NCBI GenBank assembly: GCA_012034595.1
Contig: JAAUPE010000075.1
Span: 1-34,095 of the forward strand
DNA from: Calothrix sp. CSU_2_0
GTDB taxonomy: Bacteria; Cyanobacteriota; Cyanobacteriia; Cyanobacteriales; Nostocaceae
Direction of reading: 5' to 3'
DNA: 34,095 nt
Shown: one piece after another, positions 18,901 to 26,003 of the stretch
How the letters are laid out: every line of letters starts with the position of its first letter
How positions within the stretch are numbered: position 1 is the stretch's first letter
The notes under the pieces: model-generated
What the model was told of the DNA's origin: nothing
The model's database searches: none
The model's input: the letters and a program-made list of their open reading frames with translations, nothing else
Position numbers and translations under genes: made by a program

Positions 18901-19902
18901 CGCATTTCCGACGCTGATATTGACCCTAGTTTTCCAGTCAAGCTTCAAGAGCATAACCAAGTTTTAGAAGATTTTCTGGGAAATCGTGATATGCCTCTTC
19001 ACGAATGGATTTTGTCGGGTGGAGTTCCAGATGTTAAATCATATTTAATAGTTGATGAACTTTTGGGAGAGGAAGGAAGTTGGGTGCTATTGGATGGTTA
19101 TATTAATCAGGAAGATTCTAAATTTAATCGAGGTAGGTTTACTTTCTTGAGATGTTTGATTGTTCAAGCCGAAGAAGTTAGTTCTTTATTACAAAGGTTA
19201 GAAAAACAAAATTTAGGAGGAAGGTGGCTACCAGAAATTCAAGAAGATTATTACACTTATGCAGGAGAGATACCTTGGTGTGATACTTATCCCAAAAATG
19301 GGAAGACTGAATTAAGCTTTGAGCTAAAATTTGTCCTTCAGCGAAATGGTCAACCTATATCAGAGGAAGAAGCAAGTACATTTTTAGACAATATTGAAGA
19401 ACTTTTAGAAGCTAATGATGATAAATCTTTAGAAGTTGCGATGCAAAATAATGGATTAGAACTTGTAGAAAAAGATATTGATACCAATACACACCTTAAA
19501 GGGGAGGAAAATTATGAAGTTATAATTCCTGTTAGGAAGAATACTTGGGAAGATTACCACAGCGAAATTATTTCAGGAAGAAGTGTAGCTACCCCTGCAA
19601 AAGAAATTACACAATATCTTAATTTATGCAGTCAACCCCAAACTTACGACCTATTTGAAACAAATGGTAGACGCGCATCAATCACTTTTCGCTATGGAGA
19701 ATACTGGCGCTCATCACAACATTTTACATATTTACGCAAAGATTTATTAGAACGTTTTTTATCCGAAACTAATAATGAGTTAATTTGGGCAATTTGGGGT
19801 GAGCGAGAGTTCCACGGAGATATAAGTCGGCGTGATGCTTTTGCAAGCCAGCATGAATACTATAAAGTTTTTCAGGAAATCAAAACATATAAAGACCTTT
19901 AA
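15955..19902 (+). CDS. STAND NTPase, Avs/AVAST-like antiphage sensor, probably lacking its effector
   Basis: A 1315-aa P-loop NTPase of the STAND superfamily, the group that includes the Avs phage sensors. Walker A is GDAGFGKT (243-250, K249) and Walker B is the STAND signature IDGLNE (D320), followed by ITTCRSTYQ (sensor region). About 560-1100 are helical repeats (e.g. VRPLRDKATRALYWYGRR, YVYERMLAAAYGIAMA) that in Avs proteins recognise phage proteins; a compact C-terminal part ends FQEIKTYKDL. Residues 22-225 (FGDLELNIDWFSNQFNK and a coiled coil) are the linker that normally follows an N-terminal effector such as a nuclease, protease or SIR2. Here almost nothing precedes it. There is no ATG, and only poor TTG/GTG starts (15955, 15973, 15994) and no ribosome site; a stop at 15943 and a repeat cluster lie upstream. 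The gene is thus probably 5'-truncated. Confidence 0.8.
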   Translation: MLVLPHLCCLNNWVSKPRFNGKKNYFFGDLELNIDWFSNQFNKQLAGISHKFNPILHVETNLDDYIHEILCDEVFTLKIGKIIDNIQDRINEYKKSIRELESSSFYETVEHNGWNSIKSEIIDFHNSIDRLLTHAYSQINLARDFLNENQHNEIRSFNLDFNKIKIELEKSQAICGELEQKFYAKELTYIGKEKEKDKVSREVQQVKNTAFQPLRLSSSLMAEMIEIFAQINSISQTELHILGDAGFGKTHIVSNICHERLNSSLPALLVLGSRFTSDRSLEEQLRGILDIPPIYSWNDFLQALDAAAEAYHTRIPLTIDGLNEATCNGKFSRVWQGLPGLIQEIGQLKNVVLITTCRSTYQDAIWSDNKPSNIKFAYGFNIENVEKALEKYFSFYKIKGDLTATPLEQFQHPIYLQIFCKSKNAERLEEKHIYIGEQTLFEVFEDYLNQCNRVISERLGLRRGTPVVTQAMLKIAERFWQPMKRSIPLTDLAEIIDGQPLDTLNWEQSKTNAILDEGLLVCRDWGTDGEFIFFTYDLFGGYLIAKHLVQQAENDIQAMAQSEEIITALFSDNFRLLHPLYNDIGRCLAALIPVQTGLYLHNLINNSKAFNLSVKALFEIPPENISEECLNLIESLFKKLDNRRKLLNLSASTIGYPQHPLNSKFWSQQLQALTMPERDISWTEYIRENIERVEKILGQFESICKNDENLSEMMEERLDLLAVYIMWMLTSTVRPLRDKATRALYWYGRRKPEKFLELLLQSLKVNDPYVYERMLAAAYGIAMARQYDFKDASFTQNFLPLYGRKLYEAMFKPNAPHSTTHILARDYARRTIDIALLHYPELLTTEERQRITPPLQDGGIREWGKSEDRDEGKYREGNAPIHMDFGNYTLGKLVKGRSNYDYNNNEYKTVTANIFWRIYDLGYSLDTFGNLDKWIGSYNWNKQDGSKTDRYGKKYSWIAFYELAGFRQDNDLLEVWDEQVRLRISDADIDPSFPVKLQEHNQVLEDFLGNRDMPLHEWILSGGVPDVKSYLIVDELLGEEGSWVLLDGYINQEDSKFNRGRFTFLRCLIVQAEEVSSLLQRLEKQNLGGRWLPEIQEDYYTYAGEIPWCDTYPKNGKTELSFELKFVLQRNGQPISEEEASTFLDNIEELLEANDDKSLEVAMQNNGLELVEKDIDTNTHLKGEENYEVIIPVRKNTWEDYHSEIISGRSVATPAKEITQYLNLCSQPQTYDLFETNGRRASITFRYGEYWRSSQHFTYLRKDLLERFLSETNNELIWAIWGEREFHGDISRRDAFASQHEYYKVFQEIKTYKDL

Positions 19903-20087
19903 AAAAACTGTGGATATGAAATTTGGATGGGTCTAAAATGTCCCTAAACCGATAACATGATACCAAACCAAGTTTCTGCTGAAAAGTAAGCATAGGTTTT
20001 TGATGTGCAAGCCAGCGAAAACTTAAATTTACTTTAGAGCTTAGGTACTATAAATATGTCTTACAACGTCCGCTTTAAATCAAAAAC

Positions 20088-21296
20088 GTGAAATCAGTAG
20101 AGCTATTTACAGGTGCTGGAGGTTTGGCGATCGCAACGGCAAAAGCTGGGTTCCACCATTTGGCACTCGTCGAACGCGATAAGCACAGCTGCCACACCAT
20201 TCGGGAAAATCAACAGCGCGGGGTATCTGTTGTTAGGGATTGGTGCATCCATCAGATGGATGTGGTGGATTTCGATTTTTCTGGTGTTGGTGGGGAAATA
20301 GATTTATTGGCTGGTGGTCCACCCTGTCAACCGTTTTCGATCGGGGGAAGGCATGGTGCCCACCTCGATGAACGGGATATGTTTCCCCGGTTTTTTCAAG
20401 CGGTGCGGGAGTTACGTCCTAAAGCTTTTTTGATTGAGAATGTGCGGGGATTACTGCGTCAAAATTTTCTCAATTATTTTGAATACATTACGTTGCAGCT
20501 CGCCCATCCCGAACTGCAACCCAAACTAGATGAGTCCTGGGTTGACCATTTGGCTCGCTTGGAACGCCATCATAATAGTGGTGTTAGGGATGACCTTGGC
20601 TATCGGGTTACTTTTAGGTTGTTGAATGCGGCGGATTATGGAGTACCGCAGAAGCGGGAAAGGGTTTTTATCGTGGGTTTTCGTGACGATTTGAATGCTA
20701 ATTGGTCTTTTTCCGAACCAACCCATACCGAAAAAGCGTTGATTTGGCACAAGTGGGTGACGGGTGAGTATTGGGAGAAACACGGTATTTCTAGTAATGA
20801 CCGTCCAGAAATGCCAGCGAGATTAAAATCCCGTTTGCAACGATTTGGAGCAAATTTGTTGGGTAGTATGACTGCTCCTTGGTGTACGGTTCGGGATGCT
20901 ATTTCTGACTTGCCACCACCTGAAAACATCGATATAGCGGCATTGATACCCAACCATGTTTACATACCGGGGGCGAGAAGTTATCCAGGGCATACGGGTA
21001 GTTCGTTGGACGAGCCTGCGAAAACTTTGAAAGCAGGGGTACATGGTGTTCCTGGTGGAGAGAATATGCTGGCTTTGCCTTCTGGGGAAGTGCGTTATTT
21101 TACGGTGCGGGAGGCGGCAAGATTGCAGACTTTCCCCGATGATTATTATTTTCCCTGCACCTGGGGTGAGTCGATGCGCCAAATTGGTAATGCGGTTCCC
21201 GTTACCCTGGCTTATATTATTGCTGCCAGCATCCGCAAGCATTTAGAGGAACTGACGGTTGGGAGAAAAGTTGTCAGTCGTTCGGGGAAAACTTGA
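20088..21296 (+). CDS. DNA (cytosine-5) methyltransferase of a type II RM system
   Basis: A 402-aa C5 methyltransferase that protects host DNA from the neighbouring nuclease. All core motifs are present: motif I (ELFTGAGGLAIA), motif IV GGPPCQPFS with catalytic C80, motif VI LIENVRG (E117), motif VIII PQKRERVFIVGF, and motifs IX-X (REAARLQTFPDDY, RQIGNAVP). The target-recognition region between motifs VIII and IX is about 130 residues long. Translation begins at GTG 20088; an in-frame TAA lies upstream and no ATG is nearer. The Eco29kI-like nuclease gene follows 61 bp downstream. By analogy with that nuclease family the expected target is CCGCGG, but this is an inference from the partner. Confidence 0.95.
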   Translation: MKSVELFTGAGGLAIATAKAGFHHLALVERDKHSCHTIRENQQRGVSVVRDWCIHQMDVVDFDFSGVGGEIDLLAGGPPCQPFSIGGRHGAHLDERDMFPRFFQAVRELRPKAFLIENVRGLLRQNFLNYFEYITLQLAHPELQPKLDESWVDHLARLERHHNSGVRDDLGYRVTFRLLNAADYGVPQKRERVFIVGFRDDLNANWSFSEPTHTEKALIWHKWVTGEYWEKHGISSNDRPEMPARLKSRLQRFGANLLGSMTAPWCTVRDAISDLPPPENIDIAALIPNHVYIPGARSYPGHTGSSLDEPAKTLKAGVHGVPGGENMLALPSGEVRYFTVREAARLQTFPDDYYFPCTWGESMRQIGNAVPVTLAYIIAASIRKHLEELTVGRKVVSRSGKT

Positions 21297-21357
21297 ACAT
21301 TTGCGATCGCGCTCCTGTTGGCAGGAAGATGATAGGTGCTGTCTAGTTTTAATTATC

Positions 21358-21990
21358 ATGCCCTTAGAGGTTTTTCAAGCACCCGCCACTTTACGCGACC
21401 AATTAATTGAGTTTCAATCTAGACAGCAATGCCATCCCCTCACCGAACTGGAAGATTTTAAAGAAGAGTTGGCTGGCTATGTGGGCATCTACTTACTTTA
21501 TTACAGGGGAGAATTTCCCTTGTATTCAGGTATTCGGGTTGCGAACCAAACTGCTTGCTGTATGCCGATTTATATTGGCAAGGCTGAGAATCCAGGCAAG
21601 CGTACTGGTAAGGGAAGCGTTGCGGGAGGGTTGATTGGGCGTTTGCGGGAACATCGCAGTTCCATCCGCCAAACCACAAATCTTGATGTTGCGGATTTTG
21701 ATTTTACGCTGTTGGCGATGGCGGTTGATTTGGTTGCTTGGGGGGAAGCTGTTTTGATACGGCACTTCCAACCCCTGTGGTGCAGTGTTATTTCTGGCTT
21801 TGGTATCCATGCACCGGGTAAGGGACGAGGGGCACAGATGCGTTCGATGTGGGATGAAATACATCCAGGGCGATCGTTTGCGGTGCAGTTACCAGCGAAT
21901 CCGGTTACTGTTGGGGGTTTGCAAATCCAGGTGGGGCAACACTGTCAGAATGTAGCGGTGCGGTTGGGGTGTCCGACGGAGGAACTGTAA
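21358..21990 (+). CDS. Eco29kI-like GIY-YIG restriction endonuclease
   Basis: A 210-aa type II restriction enzyme of the Eco29kI family, whose founding member cuts CCGCGG with a GIY-YIG fold. The two signature strands are GIYLLYY (Y45) and PIYIGKA (Y72), 27 residues apart as in Eco29kI. GRLREHRSS gives R95 and H99, AWGEAVLIRHFQPLW gives the metal-binding Glu (E130), and the family tail GFGIHAPGKGR and WDEIHPGR is present. The position 12 residues after the Glu, where Eco29kI has an important Asn, is Cys142 here. ATG 21358 is chosen because the conserved sequence begins there; an earlier in-frame start at 21259 would overlap the methyltransferase. The gene follows its methyltransferase in the same direction, the normal layout. 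Confidence 0.88.
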   Translation: MPLEVFQAPATLRDQLIEFQSRQQCHPLTELEDFKEELAGYVGIYLLYYRGEFPLYSGIRVANQTACCMPIYIGKAENPGKRTGKGSVAGGLIGRLREHRSSIRQTTNLDVADFDFTLLAMAVDLVAWGEAVLIRHFQPLWCSVISGFGIHAPGKGRGAQMRSMWDEIHPGRSFAVQLPANPVTVGGLQIQVGQHCQNVAVRLGCPTEEL

Positions 21991-22154
21991 CAACCGTATT
22001 TATTGGTGGTTAATGGTTTTGCTTTTGACCGCACTGCTGGGGGTTTGTTTGTAAAATTGGGGAGGCGATCGCGCTTAACCCAAGCGCGATGAAAACAAAC
22101 GTTAATTACAATTAAACAAATAAAAATATTGGATATTAAATTTTGCCATCCACG

Positions 22155-22658
22155 TTAAAGCTGTCGCGTACCCACATTAACTAAAACGCCTTCCCGCACT
22201 GCATTTCCAGCCACGGTCGCAATTTCCTCCCAATCGGAGCGATCGCATAGCACGCTCAACAATTCCTGTAATACTTGGTTGTTGCTAATAAATTCTTCGT
22301 TGTATAAGTCATCACGCATCAATATACTTTCTAGAATGGGAATAGCTTGTTGTGGTGGTAATTGCAGTCGCGATAATATACGTGTACGTGCAGTTTCGAT
22401 GGCTTTCTTTTCACCTACTCCCAAATTCCACCCCTGTAACATCTGACGAATTTCGCGGTTGAGGGATATACGTAATACTGTCATCCTGTGCAATAGAGCA
22501 GGATTTTTCACAAAGGCAGTAAATGCCTTATTACTACCCCAATCCAATCCTGCACCGATATCGCAGTCAGCTTCTTCTTCTGCGCGGATTGCTGCTTCTA
22601 TGGATTCCCGATTAAACAATAATTCGATCGCTTCTTCGACTGTGATATTTTCTTCCAT
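22155..22658 (-). CDS. conserved helical protein, partner of GNAT gene
   Basis: A 167-aa protein starting at ATG 22658 behind a purine-rich AAAGGGTAGGGA; a longer frame from 22703 would overlap the preceding gene and is less likely. It is acidic and helical at the start (TVEEAIELLFNRESIEAAIR, then AEEEADCDIGAG), with a basic, Leu-rich centre (LLHRMTVLRISLNREIRQML). No domain was recognised. It begins 17 bp after the stop of the GNAT gene on the same strand, so they form an operon. Two-gene units with a GNAT enzyme and a small partner can be toxin-antitoxin systems, but nothing in this protein, such as an RHH fold, proves it. Confidence 0.6.
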   Translation of the reverse strand: MEENITVEEAIELLFNRESIEAAIRAEEEADCDIGAGLDWGSNKAFTAFVKNPALLHRMTVLRISLNREIRQMLQGWNLGVGEKKAIETARTRILSRLQLPPQQAIPILESILMRDDLYNEEFISNNQVLQELLSVLCDRSDWEEIATVAGNAVREGVLVNVGTRQL

Positions 22659-22674
22659 GTCCCTACCCTTTTTA

Positions 22675-23226
22675 CTATCTTCGCCGTAGCGGACCATATT
22701 CAAAATAAATTAAATCCTCTTTATACTCGTCCGGTCCGAAATTATCCATCAATTGATTATCGTAAAATCGTACGCTTCCAGGCAGTGAGTGCAAACCTAC
22801 CCTTCCACCATAACCTAACTGCACGCTTCTGATTCTGGCGTATCGCAGCAAGTTAATACCCACACCTCGAAACCTTGGTGGACGTTGGATTGTTTTTCTA
22901 TTCCAAGGTGCGGAGGCTAAAAATTCCACATATACTAACTTTTGCCCGTATACTTCATGGGAACCGTGACGTTGGGTTTCTATTTTCATTAAACCTTGTG
23001 TGCTGCCTTCTGCTTCCAGGGCATATCCTTCAAATTCGGAATTTCTATTAATAAAATCAAGTTTAAATAACCAATCCCACTCCTTATCTTCGGTTTCAAA
23101 TTCGCGCAATTGTTCTAGCCATAAATTTACAAAATCATCAACATGCTTTGGGGCTAATTCGACGATATTGCCCTCGATTGGTAGATTATCAATACCTCTA
23201 ATTAATTCTATTTTTAATGCACACAC
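22675..23226 (-). CDS. GNAT-family N-acetyltransferase
   Basis: About 183 aa, with the GNAT core in the second half. FLASAPWNRK is the strand-four region, RFRGVGINLLRYARIRSVQ is motif A with the acetyl-CoA pyrophosphate loop (R-G-V-G), and VGLHSLPGSVRFYDNQL matches the usual strand and YxN element. The substrate is unknown. The GTG at 23226 is taken as the start because no ATG is available; a TTG at 23250 is also in frame. It is the first gene of a two-gene operon with the helical protein. Both genes lie opposite to their neighbours, which suggests a separate acquired cassette. Confidence 0.75.
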   Translation of the reverse strand: MCALKIELIRGIDNLPIEGNIVELAPKHVDDFVNLWLEQLREFETEDKEWDWLFKLDFINRNSEFEGYALEAEGSTQGLMKIETQRHGSHEVYGQKLVYVEFLASAPWNRKTIQRPPRFRGVGINLLRYARIRSVQLGYGGRVGLHSLPGSVRFYDNQLMDNFGPDEYKEDLIYFEYGPLRRR

Positions 23227-23250
23227 TATACTTATAAACTTATGTTTCAA

Positions 23251-23519
23251 CGCATTTTATCATAACTTATAAAGACAATCATACTTCAAGTCAAGTGCGA
23301 TGAAAAAAAGCATTAGTTACAATCACATAAATAAAATATTTTTGCTTAACATATTCTTTACAATATACTTCAGTAAATTCTCGATATGTCAACGTTATGT
23401 TTTTAAGGTTAAAGTGTGTTATACCCTATAAAAATTAAAATTAAATCAAAAAAGCAAAAGATAATTTTGCCAGGGCTAGAGCCTAGCTAAAAGTTAATTA
23501 AAAATCTGGTTAGTAAATT
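23251..23519. other. AT-rich divergent intergenic region
   Basis: Separates the minus-strand GNAT operon from the plus-strand glycine-zipper genes and must hold promoters for both. It is AT-rich, and no clear conserved promoter pair or repeat was picked out. Confidence 0.35.
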
Positions 23520-24368
23520 ATGTTAAACGGTAATCTTAAGAGAGAAGCTATAGCAAAGTTGGAAACTGCCGATAAGGAATATCAAGCTACAGCAGCAGAT
23601 GTTACCGAAAGAGCGGCAGAACTATATGAAAAACGTAAAGCAACTGCTGAACAAATTATTCAAGCTTGCGAACAATATATCAATACCCTTGCCAACTCAC
23701 CTCAAGAGTTCAATAAGTCAGTTTCTGAATTTAAGGTAGAGTTTATCAAGTTTTCTCAGGTAATTCAGCAAATTAAATTTGAGGCAGATAAGACTGATAA
23801 AATAAGCGGGTCAATGGCAGGAGCTGGGACAGCGGCTGGTGTTGGTGTTGTAGCTTTAGGACCAACTGCTGCGATTGCGATTGCTACTACCTTTGGTACT
23901 GCTTCAACTGGCACTGCTATTTCAGCTCTTTCAGGAGCAGCAGCAACCAATGCGGCTTTGGCGTGGCTCGGTGGCGGTGCTGTTGTTGCTGGTGGTGGTG
24001 GTATGGCAGCGGGTAACGCTCTACTAGCAATGGCTGGACCAGTTGGCTGGGCTATTGGCGGTACAGCTCTAGTGGGCAGTACTCTTTGGGCACGACACAA
24101 AAATGAAGAAATTGCTCAGAAGGCTAATCAGGAAAGAGTCAAAATTAAGTCAAAAACTGCTGCTTTAAAGGCGGCTAAGGAAGAAATAGCCAAATTATTG
24201 AAGCTAACTCAGGAACACGCTGACGGCATTAACACACGATTAAATTTTCTCAAACAAGAAGCGACTAATAATTATCTAGATTTCAGCCATGACCACAAGA
24301 TAGAATTGGCGGCTTTAATTAACAATATTCAGGCACTTTCTCAACTGCTCAACAAGAAATTAAGTTAA
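23520..24368 (+). CDS. coiled-coil / glycine-zipper membrane protein
   Basis: A 282-aa protein of unknown function with a striking build. About 1-90 is a charged helix or coiled coil (LETADKEYQATAADVTERAA). Residues 95-190 are very rich in Gly and Ala with GxxxG-like spacing (AGAGTAAGVGVVALGP, GGGAVVAGGGGMAAG, GPVGWAIGGTALVGS). Residues 190-282 are again a charged helix. The middle is long enough for two to four membrane helices, so the protein may insert hairpin-like into a membrane, in the way of ApoL- or colicin-type pore formers. No signal peptide was seen. The partner gene starts 12 bp downstream and shares the glycine-zipper theme, so the two probably work together. Confidence 0.65.
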   Translation: MLNGNLKREAIAKLETADKEYQATAADVTERAAELYEKRKATAEQIIQACEQYINTLANSPQEFNKSVSEFKVEFIKFSQVIQQIKFEADKTDKISGSMAGAGTAAGVGVVALGPTAAIAIATTFGTASTGTAISALSGAAATNAALAWLGGGAVVAGGGGMAAGNALLAMAGPVGWAIGGTALVGSTLWARHKNEEIAQKANQERVKIKSKTAALKAAKEEIAKLLKLTQEHADGINTRLNFLKQEATNNYLDFSHDHKIELAALINNIQALSQLLNKKLS

Positions 24369-24380
24369 CGCTTAGTATCC

Positions 24381-25822
24381 ATGAAAGAAAATATTCATCA
24401 AACCAACCAAATAATAGGTGGGATGGTAGCAGGTGAAAATCTTTACCATGCAGAAAATCTCAAAGCTGCTCTGGAAAGACAAGATTCTGCTTTTACAAAA
24501 GCAATTGAGCAGATTGATAAAGTTCGAGATTTTGTTGGAAGCCCAGAGCATATTTTAGGTAATAATCAAACCAAACATGGCGAGATTGCCGAGCAAGTCG
24601 AGGTAGGTATCCGTAATGCCAGGGACTATTTGCGACAGCAAACCCCAAATGCTACTTTTGATGGTGTTGGTCGAACAGCACCTGAAGACTATTTAATTGA
24701 TGATGTTCAAGTTCAGTCCAAGTTTATCAATGGCATTAATAAAAATCTGGATCATGTGCTAGAACACATGAGAAAGTATGAAAACTTCGGCAGAGATGGC
24801 TCCTACTACCACATTCCAGAAGACTACCATGAGACAATCAAAAAAGTTCTCAGTGGTGAGTCTGTAGAAGGACTAACTGACCGTACAGTACATAAAATTC
24901 AGCAAAATGTACAGGAAATTGAAAAGCTTTCTGGCAAATCTTTTGATAACGTCGTTAAACCTAGTAATTCCCAATACAGCGAAGTTCAGCAAGGTAAAAT
25001 TCACGATACATTAGATAGCCATGAGCAAGAACTCAGTGGAGAAAACAAGCAAATTAAGGAAAACATACGAACTGATGCACAACCGAATTTAGGAGATATG
25101 GCTCAGGTAGCTGCTAAAGGCGCTCTCATCGGTGGTGGAATTCGGTTAGCTTTCAAATTATATGAAAAGTACAAGCAGGGAAAGAATCCTTTTTTAGGAG
25201 ATTACACCGTTGAGGATTGGAAGGAATTGGGAATTGATACTGCCAAGGGAGCAACTATTGGTGGAATTACTGCTACTAGCATCTATGCTTTGACTAATTA
25301 TGCAGGTTTGTCAGCTCCTTTCGCTGCTTCTTTTGTTAGTGCAAGTCAGTCGATTGCCAGTCTCGTCAAAAGTTTCAATTCAGGGGAAATTTCCTTTGAA
25401 CAATTTACTGAGATGAGTCAGTTAGTTTGTATAGAATCAGCCGCAGTCGGTTTAGCTTCCGCTCTTGGACAAGCTGTAATTCCAATCCCAGTCCTGGGTG
25501 CGATTTTGGGAACAATTGCTGGTCGTATAGCTATAAATTTTACCAAGAAATATTTTGCTGAAAAAAGTGAGAGTTTGAAAAATCGAATGGAAAATACTAC
25601 AACAAATGCCTTGCTGAGATAGATCGAACTTACCAAGAAGTAGTATCGAAAATAATTACTGAATATGAAAAGCTTGGAGATTTAACAAAAAGTGCATTTG
25701 ATACAAGTAAAAACGTAGTATTAAGGCTTCAGGCTAGTATTGAGTTGTCAGAAGCATATGGGGTTTCAGATGCCAAAATAATCCATAATATTAATGAGCT
25801 TGATGCTTTTATGCTTTCTTAA
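24381..25822 (+). pseudogene. glycine-zipper membrane protein, frameshifted near the end
   Basis: Second gene of a pair with the 282-aa protein. The first 413 codons have a mostly hydrophilic helical region (1-235), then two Gly/Ala-rich hydrophobic stretches (AAKGALIGGGIRLAF, AKGATIGGITATSIYALT) and a last one (LGQAVIPIPVLGAILGTIAG). The frame ends at TAG about 25622, but another frame continues smoothly as EIDRTYQEVVSKIITEYEKL to a stop at 25820-25822. Adding one base near 25617 would fuse them into a protein of about 480 aa. This is therefore a recent frameshift, a sequencing error, or a deliberate shift; no slippery poly-A or poly-T run lies at the site. The function is unknown; a membrane role seems likely. 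Confidence 0.6.
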
Positions 25823-25858
25823 ACACACTTAACTAATATGCAATAGAAATTTTTAACT

Positions 25859-25997
25859 GTTCCATCTGTGGTTATAAAACTGTTCCAAAACACTGTTCCA
25901 GGAACGTTCCAATTGTTCCTGGAACGCTGTAATGCCTGTTAGTACGTTGGAACAGCAGTTGTTGAAGACATATCAGGAACACTGGAACAGTTGGAAC
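25859..25997. repeat. array of GTTCC/GGAAC pentamers
   Basis: Eleven copies of one pentamer lie within 139 bp: GTTCC at 25859, 25882, 25895, 25906 and 25915, and its complement GGAAC at 25901, 25921, 25949, 25976, 25984 and 25993. All but one of the left-hand copies point one way and all right-hand copies the other. The centre holds GTTCCAGGAAC (25895-25905) and its exact reverse complement GTTCCTGGAAC (25915-25925) around a 9-nt loop. It lies between two convergent 3' ends, so it is not an ordinary promoter. It could be an iteron-like protein-binding site, a centromere, or an RNA structure. Confidence 0.7.
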
Positions 25998-26003
25998 AAG
26001 CAA

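Noticed and set aside
20823-21242. Minus-strand 139-codon frame opposite the C5 methyltransferase
   Set aside because: Covers catalytic motifs IX-X of the methyltransferase; Arg/Ser-rich composition typical of a shadow.
23765-24100. Ala/Pro-rich minus-strand frame
   Set aside because: It is the reverse of the Gly/Ala-rich glycine-zipper region and has no start signal.
25859-25997. GTTCC/GGAAC cluster as a CRISPR array
   Set aside because: Units are only 5 bp, spacing is irregular and orientation changes; no repeat-spacer pattern or cas genes.
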